Below are positions 42,304-54,320 of a stretch of 64,000 nt of DNA, in pieces. The DNA is taken from the NCBI GenBank assembly GCA_025526995.1, contig JAHLKG010000001.1:310001-374000 (forward strand), written 5' to 3'. Both the position numbers and the translations under genes were made by a program. The first letter of the stretch is position 1, and each line of letters starts with the position of its first letter. Source of the stretch: Powellomyces hirtus (Eukaryota; Chytridiomycota; Chytridiomycetes; Spizellomycetales; Powellomycetaceae). The notes beneath the pieces were generated by a model. It was not told the origin of the DNA. It ran no database searches and was given only the letters and a program-made list of their open reading frames with translations.

Positions 42304-43134
42304 AGTGCTTTCTTTTGTTCTGTTTTTCTTTTTCCTTCCCGCGTCGAGTGGTGGGAGGAAACGAACGTTGGCCTATTATCGTTCCCTCACTTGTATATCT
42401 GATTGAAATATATTTCTTCTCACAAGTTACAATGTCCAGCTTCAGTGAATATATGACCGCCCCACACAATGCGTAACGTAAGTATCCCAAAAACCATGTT
42501 TAACCACATGTCATTAATTCCATAAGGGATAGAAAAGCGATTCTGAACCGATCTGGGCATTGCTTTCCCTTTCAATCTGCGTCGCAACGGCACGCGTCGA
42601 AATGCGCAGCACAACGCGTCCGTCAATTAATTGTTTGCTGCGGCCAAGTGGGCAGTGTGTCTGAGGACAGTAATAAGGGGCAATTAACGAGGGTATCGCT
42701 GAGCCTATGGATCCCGATTCCTTCAACACATTATTGGGTTTGGCTACTGTGGTGGGTGAGGCAATGGATCCAAGAAATGACATGAGTGGTGGCGGCGGTG
42801 CAAAAAAGGGCAATAATGATGCGCAGGCGAGCCCCTGTATCCATCTGCCTATTCCTTCTCCCCATTGCAATAACAATGCGGTCACACGCAAAACAAACAA
42901 AACTAACATGCGGACAAACAGCCATCTGCTCCAACCCCCTATTCTCAAGAAATACATCCCTGCGCAGAGTCCCATTCGCTAGGCCGACCAATCAAACAAC
43001 GAACATTCCCTTTTAAGCTGTCGCTTTCCCCTCGATAAAGCGCTATCCTCCCGCGCCCATCCCAAAAGCAACGTATATATCTCTTTGTACTTCTCTAGTG
43101 ACAAAAAAGGCATCAAAGCTTCGTGAACCAGGAA
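42304..43134. other. Intergenic region
   Basis: About 830 bp. A minus-strand frame at 42514-42975 and a plus-strand frame at 42707-42982 overlap, and neither resembles a protein I know. I treat the region as the LC8 3' end plus promoter of the next gene (ACGTATATATC near 43071). Confidence 0.35.
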
Positions 43135-43652
43135 ATGGGCTCGAACTCAGTTCGGAACCGCGGCGGTGCGCCAAAACCAATCCCAGAGTCAACAGCCGCC
43201 ACCGAATGGGCAAAGCAGATGGGCATCATCGCATCTATATGTATGTCAAATTCCTCACATCTATCATGTCTGCTGTGTCTGACGTTATTGTTATTTGTTC
43301 GCAAAACCCAGTTTTGATGAATGGAGCAATCCATGCATTCATAACCAACTATCCTATGCCCATCCCATCCTTCTGTCTTCCCGCTGTCCGTGTAGCCGCA
43401 CTCGTTGGGGCAATCGCATCGCCCGCCTTCATCGCCATCGAAACATGCACCGACAATGCGTTCATCATCAACCGCATTCCGTTGTTGAAAGCTCTGGGAT
43501 ACGGCTCGCTGGCTGGCCTCACATGGACTCAGCTGCCCATGATCCCCGGCGCCACCTTCTGCGTCATCACTGCGCTGACCATCCTGATTGAGACCGCTGT
43601 CCTTTCTTTCAGAGGAAAGGTGGAAATGAACAAGCCAATGATCCCGTCGTGA
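43135..43652 (+). CDS. Small multi-pass membrane protein, unrecognised
   Basis: Two exons (43135-43240 and 43312-43652) give 148 residues. The start is MGSNSVRNRGGAPKPIPEST, and the junction produces GIIASIFLMNGAIHAFITNY. The second exon is largely hydrophobic: FCLPAVRVAALVGAIASPAF, LKALGYGSLAGLTWTQLPMI and ATFCVITALTILIETAVLSF, suggesting three or four membrane segments, then a short basic tail RGKVEMNKPMIPS. I do not recognise the family. The clean GT-AG intron (gtatgtc...acccag) and hydrophobic pattern support a real gene. Confidence 0.55.
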
Positions 43653-44117
43653 TCGCACGCGGTTCGGATGGGAAACTCCGAACATCCAAAGTCGCCCAGC
43701 GGCAACACTTCTTGACGCTGTAGCAAGACAGCTTCTCCGCTCCCACGCGTTATAACCGTACCCTATTGGGGCTTTCATCTTGTGCCTTTTATAGTAATTT
43801 CCCCCCCGCCGGATACCCACCTTGTATATACCATCAATACATCTTTGTACTTTGTCCTGTATGTAAACTGTAAGCAAATCGTATCACCAAACCCAGTCCG
43901 TTCGTCAATTAGTGTTTGCTCGTCAAACCAGTACGGCGTTCAGACGTCGCATTTGCAGCGCTACATAATATACGATTCAAATTCATGAGAAAAAAACAAA
44001 TCGGCTAATCTAACCTAAATCTACAAACGCGGCTCAATCGTAGCTCGCAAAGGGTCACGGTCCAACTTCGATGCTACACAACTACACCACCAGACCTTAG
44101 TCCCTAGTTCCACCAAC
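43653..44117. other. Intergenic region between convergent genes
   Basis: About 465 bp of 3' flanking sequence for both neighbours. No gene or repeat is apparent. Confidence 0.35.
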
Positions 44118-46218
44118 CTACAGAGAATTCCGCTTGTACCAGTGGCTGTAATAAACAAGGACCGCGGCTGGTTGTCCAACTGCCAACAAATGTGAGTAAC
44201 CGGTTGTGAGGGCAAGGGCAACCATATCGCAATACCTATCGTGAACGACAACCAAAAAACGTAGTTCCCAACCGTATCTGTGAGGCGAATGTAGATCAAT
44301 ATTAGCCGTCAATTGAACGGAGAGGCTCGAAGCATACTTACCGAACAGTTTCTCATTCTTGGCGCGCAATGGAATTAGTGCTCTGCTTTGCAAAATCATA
44401 GGTAGCTGCAACATCATCCCTCTGTTTGACTCGAGCGCTTAGTATTCTCATTCACTTTGCTCAGGTATGGACTTGGCCTCTTGACTTACGCGAATGCCCA
44501 GCCATTCAAACAGCGGGTAGGTACGCCTATCAGAAGCTCATGCAACAGTGCAGAGATCGTAAACACGCCAATACTAGCCACGGTGGGCGAGACTTTGTAC
44601 GTGACGATGAGTGGCATGTAAATGTGTCGTTTGCCCCAGTTGTGCACGGGTGTGTTCCACAATCGCCAATATTCGGCAATGTCTTTGGCGTTCCACCATT
44701 GCAGATAGAATCGTCGATCTCCGAATCGCATGATTTCCTAGTGCACAGCATACGCGTTGAGAAAGCATCGTTCATGGCAAAGTGCGAATGATGATAACTT
44801 ACCGCGAGCATGTTCAGCGCGCAATGGAAAAAGCTATAGAACATCAACAGCCAGATGACTACGCTCACGACAGAGAGTTTCAGAACTCGCTCGAACAAAT
44901 GAACAAAGTCGAGGTTGTCAAGAGCGGCAAGGGAGTTTCGAAGAGTTGGCGCTAAAGCAAAGTCAGCTTTTCTCAATTCAAATGTTGCGCCTCAGGGAGC
45001 ACCGCCATTACCAGCATATTGGCCTCCGAGAAGATACATCGCCGCTATTCCCACAGAAAACTCAAGGAGTCGCTTGGCAAAGAAGGTCTTGCGAAAACGG
45101 GTGGTGCGAGGGAACGATGGTTGATAGCACTAATGAATGTGATGGGTCAGTTGAGCTAAGGCTGGGGCCATAGTGTGACTAGCGCTCATTTACCAATGTG
45201 GGCGCGAAAATGAAGTATGCAAGATTTGAGAAGGTGATATTCGTAGGGTATGGTGTTCGATCAATGTCAAACGCTGCATCAACATCCAGCGAAGCGTCGG
45301 TTGATGACGGTTCTTCGCAGCGCTGGTTGGGTGAATTCGGGGAAAGCACTTCTCGGCGCAAGTCTGCGTTCACAAGAGCATACGATATGGTCTTGAGCAT
45401 AAGCGTTGTGGCACCAAACAAGGTCAGTGCTGAGATGACCTTGAAGAGAATTCCCTCTGATTAATAGTCAACCTCAACTGCAGCAGTAATATGGCTCCAT
45501 GTTCATACAGGATTTGAGAGGATGTTCCAGCAGATTGCCGTCGGAACGGTTATCATGAGCGAGGTATTGACAGCGTGGAGCATTTTGATCCGAAAGTCAT
45601 TGGGTACGTTCCTTTGAAAGCTCTTGACCGATAGTTTCTCAATGAAAAATGCGAACACCACAGTACTCTATAGCAAACCTTTATCAGCCACAAAATGCAA
45701 AGTGGATTCGTCAAATCATACCCACCGCTTGCCAAACAAAGCTGAAGAAGGCCCACTTGAGATGAAGATTCATTCTTTCATGGCCAGAGAACGGCAGGCT
45801 CAGTATGAAACCATATTTCATGTAGTTCTCCACAATAAGACGGGTGTTTGAGACAGCCAGTAACAGCATAGACAAGTTGAAGAATCCTCGATAGTTCTGT
45901 TCCGGACTCTAGTAGGATATTCAGGTGAGAAAAGCGGTATGAACCAACCATGCGTTCGAACGGTCATTATACCTCCTTGGAAAGCGGAGAGGCTCGAATA
46001 GTCGTATGGACAACATAAGTATGACTGTATCTGACAGCTTTTGTGGTCGTCACGTCCGGCACCGCTTTGGAAGGTTCCACCACCGTTGTCTCCGAAGAGA
46101 TGCTTCTATCATCCGATGCATAACTCGCTGATGTAGAGTTCGGGCTGGTCTCCATCTTCTTTATCTTCTCGACTTCTTTTTGTCTTCTCCGAACTTCTTG
46201 GTCAGTTGTGGCCATCAT
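44118..46218 (-). CDS. DGAT1: Diacylglycerol O-acyltransferase 1 (MBOAT family)
   Basis: DGAT1 is an ER membrane enzyme that makes triacylglycerol from diacylglycerol and acyl-CoA. About nine small exons are visible. The N-terminus (ATG 46218) is charged and disordered, then HTTIRASPLSKE leads to YRGFFNLSMLLLAVSNTRLI and VENYMKYGFILSLPF. Mid-protein are NLAYFIFAPTL joined to CYQPSFPRTTRFRKTFF, and APTLRNSLAALDNLDFVHLF. The signature FYxxWWN is present as FGDRRFYLQWWNAKDIAEYW, followed by WNTPVHNWGKRHIYMPLI. The MBOAT catalytic histidine is in ISALLHELLIGVP. The end is GNYVFWLSFTI then VGQPAAVLVYYSHWYKRNSL. All family blocks occur in order, so the enzyme is probably functional and distinct from Dga1-type DGAT2. 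Confidence 0.9.
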
Positions 46219-46959
46219 GCTCGACACGTTGAGATGGCTAGTAGTGGAATGAAGATATACAGGCTTTCTTACGACAGTGTTCTAAAGTATGGACGGACGG
46301 ACGGGCGGACGGTTGGTTCTGGCTTTTGTCAAGTGGGATGTAACGTCTACGATAGGAGCACAGGGGGACTGTCAGCTGCGGGCCGGGGAAACACCGGAAA
46401 GGGCGACGCGTGTGCGATTTGGTGCGATCAACTCACGCGTCAGAATGGGACTTTTGAGAGATTGTGGTCTAGTCACTCAACTTGACTAACATATGCAGTT
46501 AGGACACGGATGTTACAAGACCGCCCTTCATGCGTTGTGGGTATGGTGGGTATGGTGGGTTAATGGAGGATAAGACGCTTTCCAGATCTGAAATGCTTCG
46601 ACCCATGTAGGAGACGCCACAGTTCAATTACCTCATAGCCGAAATCTGCAGCTTGTTGGCCGATGAGTGCACGCTCCTGGAAGCAGAGAGCAACACGGCA
46701 GCGACCTCCGAACTGACGAGCAATGCCTGATGGCAAGCGATATCAGAAGCAGAGACCTTGTCCGGGAATCAGTCATCACCATCATACCAGATCATACAAT
46801 ATCCGGGATGCCTCATAGAACTCCGCGGCGAGCATGCAATACCAGATACTCAGTCAAGTGGCATATCGAGCGTATTTTCATGCTGGGCCTATGTAGCAGG
46901 CCATTGTTATGTATTTTTCGAAGTCATTATGGTTACAAAATTCTATGTACGAAAAGATA
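46219..46959. other. Intergenic region
   Basis: About 740 bp upstream of DGAT1 and downstream of the DUF3712 gene. It has short GGACGGACGGACGG and GGGTATGGTGGGTATGGTGG repeats (near 46290-46310 and 46540-46560). No gene is supported. Confidence 0.4.
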
Positions 46960-48033
46960 TTATCCCGAGTGAGCAGCGGGCTCGGCAGCAGCCTCGCCAG
47001 CGGGAACAGGCTTCTTTCCAAAGGTGGCTGGAAGAGGAGCTCCCACCAATGCACCGGAGATCCAGCTCACGGGGTCATTGCCGCCAATGCTCACGGGCAC
47101 GACGTTCACGGGGAGGTTAACGGTGCCAGCCAGGACAGCCTTCAACAGCTCAATGGCCGCTTCGGGGAGGGCGGCGGTAGGGTTGAGGAGACCATCGAGG
47201 ATCAAGGTAGACTCGGCGCCTCCGGAGCGGACGAGACTGATGCCACGGGTGCTGGCAGTGCCAAGGGGAATGCCACTGGTAGTGGAGACGTTGAAGACCA
47301 TGACACCGAGCTCAAGACCGATGGGCGAGGGGTTGATCAGAGTAGCGTTCAGCTGCATGGGGGTAGCGGTGGTGTTGCTGTTGGGGCCGAGCTTGACATC
47401 GAATTCCTTGATGGTGGTTCCCTTGAGACCCTTCATACCACCAAGGGTGACGACTTTGCTCATGGTCAGACCTCCGTAATCGCGTCCGAGAGCACGGGCA
47501 CTGACTTCACCCACCAAACGCCACTGGAAGCTGTCCTGGGTGATCAGGAACTGGTTGAACTTGGTCAGGACGCCCTCGTTGAGGACCGTGACACCCTTCA
47601 CCGAAGCGTCGATGGTGCCATCTCCGCCGTCAACGCTGAAGGGGGGCAACTCCATGCGGAGGAAAGGAATCTCGCCAGTGGTGGGGGTGATCCAGTACAC
47701 GGTCATGGGAGAGGTGTGGGTGATGGTGGCCTTGGTGTGACCGGCTTCGGTGACATCGATTTTCATGGCAAGATCGAACGTTCCATTGCGAGGATTGGTG
47801 ATGTCAGCGCTCTTGAAGGTGAGGACGGACGAGTTGATGCCCTTCTGAGCAATCTTGGGGACAATGACGAAGAAGAGGATGGGCAAGAAGATGATGAGGA
47901 ACAGGACGATGAAGACGACAATGCCAGCGATGATCTTCTTTGGTCGTGTCCAGAAGCCAGACTTGGTCTTGGTCTTGGTGGTGTGGACGACGTTTCCCTC
48001 CTCGACGTTCGTCGCGGTTTTGGTGTCGGTCAT
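46960..48033 (-). CDS. DUF3712 single-pass membrane protein
   Basis: A single exon encodes 357 residues. A short Thr/Lys-rich cytosolic N-terminus (MTDTKTATNVEEGNVVHTTK) precedes a strong membrane helix IIAGIVVFIVLFLIIFLPIL. Then comes an extracellular or lumenal beta-rich part containing VLTFKSADITNPRNGTFDLA, TVYWITPTTGEIPFLRMELP, IKEFDVKLGPNSNT and LNATLINPSPIGLELGVMVF. This layout is the fungal DUF3712 family, related to LEA14/WHy folds. Its role is not established, though a cell-surface location is likely. The codons are strongly C-biased in third position, and a 377-codon antisense frame is a consequence of that. Confidence 0.78.
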   Translation of the reverse strand: MTDTKTATNVEEGNVVHTTKTKTKSGFWTRPKKIIAGIVVFIVLFLIIFLPILFFVIVPKIAQKGINSSVLTFKSADITNPRNGTFDLAMKIDVTEAGHTKATITHTSPMTVYWITPTTGEIPFLRMELPPFSVDGGDGTIDASVKGVTVLNEGVLTKFNQFLITQDSFQWRLVGEVSARALGRDYGGLTMSKVVTLGGMKGLKGTTIKEFDVKLGPNSNTTATPMQLNATLINPSPIGLELGVMVFNVSTTSGIPLGTASTRGISLVRSGGAESTLILDGLLNPTAALPEAAIELLKAVLAGTVNLPVNVVPVSIGGNDPVSWISGALVGAPLPATFGKKPVPAGEAAAEPAAHSG

Positions 48034-49263
48034 TGTGGTTGATGAGTTTTTCGGGGGGAAGGTTGGGGAGAGTGAGCGCGATTAAGTGAACTGATGGACC
48101 AGCCGATCAGATGTTGTTGGAGTAGTGGAGTGGTGGTTGTGTTGCTGAAGAGGAAAGGGGGAGGAGAGAGAGTCGATGGGGTATTTATATGGATAGCCTA
48201 GCCTGTCCTCTTCTGCCCTTTCACTTCGGATGAGTTCGGAGAAAAGAAAAGGAGCTGTAAGAAAGTAGGTGCAACAACCAAGCAGGTTCCTAAAAAAAAA
48301 CGAGGAAAGCGGCTGGTGGGGGGGGGAAGCAAGTAAGTTTTATATCGCGGGGGCTAGCCGCTAGGCCGCTAACGGCGGTGTTTACTCCGACACGTCGCGT
48401 GATGATTGGTCCAATGCGGTCACGCACGGTTACGCGAGGTGTGGCGCAACAGCCTTTCATCACACTTCCTATTGACTTTACTGCGAGTGACTGACTAACA
48501 AGTTTTAGCTTTGACAAATTTCATCTTTACTAGCGCACACCAAGCTTCGTATGGTTTGTCAATCGCGCCCCTTGCTTCCCTTGCCGTGGTGACATATTTT
48601 CACCTGACTGTTGTTGGTTAAGCGCTTTTCTCTTTGTGTCGTGCCCCTTGTTGTGGCAGTGCCTGCTCAATGGGCGCATGCATTGTTCGCGTGTGGGGTC
48701 GGCCTGTACTGCTGACCATCAACCCACGCTGTGCCAAATTTTTGTGCACACGTTGGCCACAATTTGATCTTTCCAGCTCGTTCGTCATCAAGCTGAAGAT
48801 GTCCTGAGTGATGATTCTGTTTGTCCCATCAAAGCACAAAGGTGTTTGCACAGCCCCGCCCTCTTCTCCTGGCCAAGAGGGAAAACTCAGGGATTGCTTC
48901 AAACTTCCGGGTTATCTGAAACTCCGAAGGTTTCTAGTTTAGGGTTTCACAGCCAGCGCCTGCTAACGCGGCAGCCAAGCAGAGCAGAAGTGAATTTGGA
49001 CTTCAAGTTGGAAGCGCCCCCCATGCCGTTGTTTACCGTTGTTCCAAACCATGTGACTGCTTGGCGGGGAACTTCACTGGCCGCATTCCGCGGATCCAGA
49101 AAAGAACAACCCAAACCGAAAACTCGGGGAGAATGACAATGCTGACTAAGCGCGACCAAGCCACCCCGCCGACACCACGTCCCAGCGTTCAACTTTGTCC
49201 AGTCCAGTCTTCACGATAGTCCTTTGAGAACAACATAAGGCGGACAAGCTCCACGAACACGAA
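48034..49263. other. Intergenic region between divergent genes
   Basis: About 1.2 kb. It holds the DUF3712 leader (rich in CCCC and TCTC on its strand), a run of A at 48292-48300 and a run of G at 48319-48326. No gene is convincing. Confidence 0.4.
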
Positions 49264-52200
49264 ATGGCAACTTCACTTAATAGATACCCCAGCAGAAGGG
49301 ATGCGCGATCAAAAGACGATGCGAGCGAGGCTTCATTCGAAGTCAACAAATTTGGGACCGCGTCCACGGGCAGTTCTCGCACCAGCAGCAGTGGGCAACT
49401 CTCGATGTTGAGTCAGCGAAACACAACGAGTATCGACAGTTCAATACAGACGTTTCTGAAGGGCCACGTTCTGTTCAAAGACTTGCATGATGATGACTTC
49501 ATTGCAACGCTGGCCGCCCTTATGCATATGCGGGTGTATAGTGACGACAGCTATGTCATACGGCGAGGAGACGTGGGGAGGGCCATGTTTTTCATCCTGA
49601 GAGGAGAAATTGAGGTTGTCTCAAATGATGGAGAGACGGTCATCAATGTCATGAGAGAGGAGAGCTTCTTTGGCGAGATTGGGGTTCTGTTCAGTGTCCC
49701 GAGGTAGGATAACGATGGGACACACGACCAGCCCACGCACTAGCTTTAGCTAAGATACGTTTATGCAGAACTGCCTCATGTCGAGCGCGCGGCCGCTGTA
49801 TCATTCTCACATTGACAAAGGGCTCGCTGCAAAAAGCCGTGCAACTTCACCCTGAGGTCGCTCAGACGATACAATGCATTGCCGAGCAAAGATTTGCGTC
49901 TTACATGAAGCAGATGGAATCGTCCATGTTGGTGGAATTTGGGCAAGAACTGAAGCTAGGGATGACGCAAAATGATCTGCAAAAGGTGATTTGCTTGGTT
50001 CCAAATCCATCGAATGCCATCCATATGCATGCGCGTATGAATGAACACGCATTTTGGTTAGATCCCACTATTTCGAGACTGCAGTTTCGGATTTCTCCAC
50101 ATGCTCAGTCTTCGGCTGAAACCACTGCAATACCGTCAAAACGACATTCTGATTCGGAAAGGAGAAGTCGCATCCGAAATGTACTTTGTCGTGCGCGGTG
50201 TCGCAGAAGTATTCAGTGAAGACGATGGGACGTCCTTTGCCGAGTTCCATCCCGGAGCGTTTTTTGGCGAAGTCGGGATTTTCTTCCATGTCAAGCGGAC
50301 CGCCTCTGTCCGGTGCACGTCGAGTCAAGTGGCTGTCTTCAAGCTTGATAAGGAGGATTTGGACGATCTCTTGAAGCAGTATCCCGAGGTGCGGACAACG
50401 ATTCAGAACGAGGCCAAGACACGATTTCAGTACAACAAGGAGCGAGAGAAGTCGAAAGTCGGTAAACAGCAGCAGGAAGAAACTGAGATTGAGGTCATAA
50501 GAGAGCGGATGAAGGCGGTATGGACATCTGATGAAGAATCTGACGAATGTCGGCTTGCTGCTGCAACTTGTTTTGGGCCCAACTCATGCCTTTGATCCCG
50601 ATCGTGCAGGTCCCCTTGTTCAAGGACGCAGATATCGGCTTGCGCCATCAACTTGCTCTCATGCTTACGCTTAGAGTATATCCACCCGGCGCTTCTATTG
50701 TCCAAAAGGACGAAGTCGGCAACTCCATGTACTTTGTTCTGGACGGCATAGCCGAAGTAGTTTCCGAGGACGGGCTCACGATCTACGCAGAACTAAATCC
50801 AAACTCCTTCTTTGGCGAGGTAGCATTGTAAGTCAGTCATGTTTTCGACAATCTGTTTTCAGCATCACTAATGGGGTTTAAGGCTTTTTGAAGTCAACCG
50901 AACAGCAACTGTGCGGTCCAGAACGCAAACAACAATGTTTGAACTGTCCAAAGATGCCCTCACAACAGTGTTGGAACAGAACTCCTCTGGCAAGGGCGGC
51001 GAGAGCGAGTTTGTGATCAACATGAAAGCGCGCGCCAAAGCAAACTTTGAGTTGTTCCAAGAACGGCAGAAGAAGGTTGAGGAAATCTCGACTGGGGCGC
51101 CTGTCGAGGAATTCGGATTGGAGGCAACGGCCAATCGCCTCAAGCAGGTATGCGTCTTTGGGTGATCCCCGCAGTATACTTCCTTGTTCCTTTTCGAATA
51201 CGTGGCTTCTATCCTTTCAGGTTTCGATCTTCCAAAACTGCGATGATGGGTTCCTACGCCAAGTTGCACTGGGCACGTCAGTCCGACAGGATCAGCAAAA
51301 TACCATCATTGTGAAGAAAGGAGATATCTCCCGTGAGATGTTCTTCATCGTTCGTGGGGCGGTAGAAATAGTTTCCGAAGACGGATCAACTGTCTACGAC
51401 TCAGTGAAAGGTGGCGGATTTTTTGGCGAAGTCGGTTTACTCCGCGGGATCGGACGAACCGCATCCGTCCGCGTAGCTTCCCCCATATGCACCATCATGG
51501 TTCTGACCGCCGATGCGTTGCAAAACGTCTTCCGGGAGTACCCCGAAAGCTACCAAAACATTGTCGTGGAATCCGACAAACGGTTCCGCACAATCGAGGC
51601 CCGTCGTCTGGCGTTGTCCAGCCCGGACCAGCCCAAGAAATTGGACGCGGAGGCAGCATCTGCAAAGTCGGAGGAAATCTGGGAAGCGGCCGCCGCGCAA
51701 GTACGGGGTAGTTTTGAAGGGAATAAAACGGAGAGGGCGCACTATAAGGATGAGTCGCAGCCCAAACAGCATCGCGCGCCCAAACTCAGTTTTGACAAAC
51801 TGTTTCGCAAGATCAAGAAGAAGCCGTCGTCGACGGATCTGACAGAGTATGCGAAACCTGCGTTGGTGTTGGAGGCGACGCCTCGAGATTCGACGGGAAG
51901 CGTCACAACTTTTGCTTCTTTGGAGAAAGAATCATCGGCATCGTCAATCGAGAAGGTAAGAAAGATCAAGTGCACATTGGCGCTGCCCCATGCATGCGAA
52001 AACTCATGTATCAGATGCCATCAACGTAGGCACCATCCCGCATTAACCGCCTCCTAAGTTCCTTCCGCCGAAACAGCAAGAAGGGATCCAATAACAGAGT
52101 CGCCCCGGGGGTCATAGACAGCGGGCCAGTGATCCGCAAACCATCACTTGAAACGATAAAGATCGAAACGGATGAACCCAGAGTATCGGAAACATCGATC

Positions 52201-53457
52201 GTGACCAGTACGGCGCCAGGCACCACCAAAACGAACATCTTCCCACCAAAATCCGGATCACCACTGCAGAATCTCAGGGGCGCCGCGCTGTGTGGTGTAG
52301 TCTCCTATCTCCATCCGCTGGAACGGCTAAAGATGAGACTGCTTTGTAAGAGATGGAACGAGGCGCTTCGTGATCCTATGCATTGGCAATACCTCGATTT
52401 CTTCCCGATTTTCTCCATTGCAACTCCGAAAACATTCAAGACGCTGTGGGAGCTCTCGGGTGAGCATCTGATGTCGATTTGTCTGAAATCGTGTTGGGGA
52501 ATCGACGATTCGGCATTGGTGCTCCTCGCCAGGACGTGCCCGAACGTCGAGTCAATCTCCTTGTCGAACTGCTGGAAGTTTACGGAAGATGGCTTGGGGC
52601 ATCTCATGCATTCATTGATACATGTCCGTGAGGCAGATTTGAGTTACTGCGGGCAAATATCGGGTATCTGTTTTGTTAAACACCGGTGGCATAACTTGAG
52701 GACCCTTAATCTGAGCTATTGCAAAGTGATCAAGCTGGAACACTTTGAGACCTTGCTGTCGAGGATTACAGACTTGGTGCAGCTGAAGATCAGAAGATGT
52801 TTGAGCATGACCGACGCATCTATCTTCAGCGTCGTCAGATACTGCCGGTAAGTGACTGCAGTGTCTATCATTGTCGTAGTGCCTTTCTCAGTGTCTGAAT
52901 CGACATGAAACAGATCGCTTCAACTTCTGGACGCTGCCGACTGCGACCGCTTCACCGACCGTTCCCTAAAATGGTTGGCCACCTCCAACAAAAACCTCAT
53001 GTATCTGGACCTGACATTCTGCAAGCGCATCACCAACGCTGGACTTTACGAGCTATCACTAGGCCAACAATCCTTCCTACGGCTCGATTTTTCATATTGC
53101 GGAAACCTCACGGACGCAGCCGTGGTCTTTTTCACCTCGGGGATCCGCAGACTCCGATACCTCTCCTTGCGAGGATGTCGAAAAATCACCAACAATGTCA
53201 TGAAGCATCTGGCGAGATTTGCGGTCCAATTGGAAGTCATTGACCTGACGGGATGCCCGCTGGTGACGCCCACCGGTAATGCGATCCTGCGTTCTGCATT
53301 GCCAAACGTAAAAGTTCTGGTAACGCCGCCGCCACCCAACCTGAGAGGCCGACCGAGAGCCAAGGAGATGCAGCTCTGTGAAGTCTTCCGTAGCGGACCG
53401 GTCGACAAAATGCGCCCGAGATCGCGAACGCCGGATATCACCGTGACTGCGGCATAG
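49264..53457 (+). CDS. Four cyclic-nucleotide-binding domains fused to F-box and leucine-rich repeats
   Basis: About nine exons join in frame to roughly 1,200 residues. Four cNMP-binding domains come first. Their cassettes are FFGEIGVLFSVPRTASCR (split by an intron at 49704), FFGEVGIFFHVKRTASVR, FFGEVALLFEVNRTATVR and FFGEVGLLRGIGRTASVR. Each keeps the Glu and Arg that hold the cyclic nucleotide in PKA regulatory subunits. Each is introduced by a matching helix: HVLFKDLHDDDFIATLAALM, IPLFRDCSFGFLHMLSLRLK, VPLFKDADIGLRHQLALMLT, VSIFQNCDDGFLRQVALGTS. A basic linker follows, then an F-box (LCGVVSYLHPLERLKMRLLC and KRWNEALRDPMHW) and at least eight Amn1-type leucine-rich repeats (LKSCWGIDDSALVLLARTCP, LTFCKRITNAGLYELSL, LRGCRKITNNVMKHLA). 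The layout suggests an SCF substrate receptor gated by cyclic nucleotide (inference). Confidence 0.85.
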
Positions 53458-53511
53458 GCTTTTCTTTAGCTTACTTGTACATAGCGCCCCATACGAACAT
53501 CATTTATTTAT

Positions 53512-53933
53512 CTAAATTGATCCTTTTGAAGTATCTGTTCGTTCGCTGCTGAGAATGAAACATACTGGGTCTCTGATCCAGTCACAGGTTACATGGAACC
53601 ATCGACCCGAAGTCCCTCGATATGCAGGAAACAGCATAATCCCCAGAAACGGTAGGTCGAGTCGTAGGGCTTCAGTGATATTCTTCAGCATAAACGGTTT
53701 GAATCCGCAAGAATCTTTGTCGTCGAGCCTCTTCACTTGCGACGAAACGTATGTGTTGAGGTATAGACCACGGAATTCTCGATGTACGGCAGCGTCTATC
53801 CAAATTGAAGGCGCCCGGAGCAAAAGATCTGTAATCCTGATTTGCGGTTGAGACACGAGAGAAGGAGGGTTTGTCGGTCACGTACGAGGGAATCGGAGAT
53901 ATAGCACAACTGATCTCCGGTCATTCTCATCAT
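53512..53933 (-). CDS. Small hypothetical protein
   Basis: A two-exon model (53933-53882 and 53828-53512) gives 122 residues starting MMRMTGDQLCYISDSLV. Exon 2 reads LLLRAPSIWIDAAVHREFRG, LYLNTYVSSQVKRLDDKDSC, GFKPFMLKNITEALRLDLPF and WFHVTCDWIRDPVCFILSSE. The even mix of aromatic, charged and hydrophobic residues looks like a folded domain. I do not recognise it. The proposed donor is GTGACC, slightly unusual, and exon 2 lacks its own ATG, so the 5' end is uncertain. It converges with the cNMP-F-box gene 54 bp away. Confidence 0.45.
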
Positions 53934-54320
53934 TATCAATTCCAAGATTGTTCCAGTGGTTGCAGTTGAACTACAACCACTAACTACAAGGTAGGTAACC
54001 CTAGCCCCTCAGCGATGCGTCCCTACACACACTGGGGCATTCTGACGAGAAACCCAAAATCAGCAGGCGTTGCAGCTTGCTGTCAGATACTATTTTGAGC
54101 TAACCCGAGACCACTCTTGATGTCGGTTTCTGTCTGCAGCGCGAAGCGTCTTCAGGTATTCAGATTTCCAAATCAGGCTGACTGAGTTGTTGAGGGGTTG
54201 CCCGGCACAGCTTGCGCCCGGGAGCATGAGTGTACTGTGACAGGGCGCGACGTAGCGTGCACACATGAAGATTTCGCGTTCACACAGCACGGCTCCACAG
54301 ACCGTCATGTAGCGGAAGGG
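53934..54320. other. Intergenic region
   Basis: About 390 bp downstream of the STK19 homologue. It contains GTTGCAGTTGAACTACAAC, an imperfect palindrome at 53959-53977. No gene is seen. Confidence 0.35.

Noticed and set aside
41992..42490. Minus-strand frames rich in Val, Gly, Arg or Ser runs opposite LC8 exon 2
   Set aside because: They arise from the simple repeats that encode the acidic tail and contain no known domain.
42514..42975. Minus-strand open frame of 153 codons with hydrophobic start
   Set aside because: No recognisable domain, overlapped by a plus-strand frame, and no splice support. I left it as intergenic.
46909..48042. Plus-strand open frame of 377 codons
   Set aside because: It is the exact antisense of the DUF3712 gene, whose C-biased third positions keep the opposite frame open. 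Its product is repetitive Gly/Asp/Glu sequence without a family.
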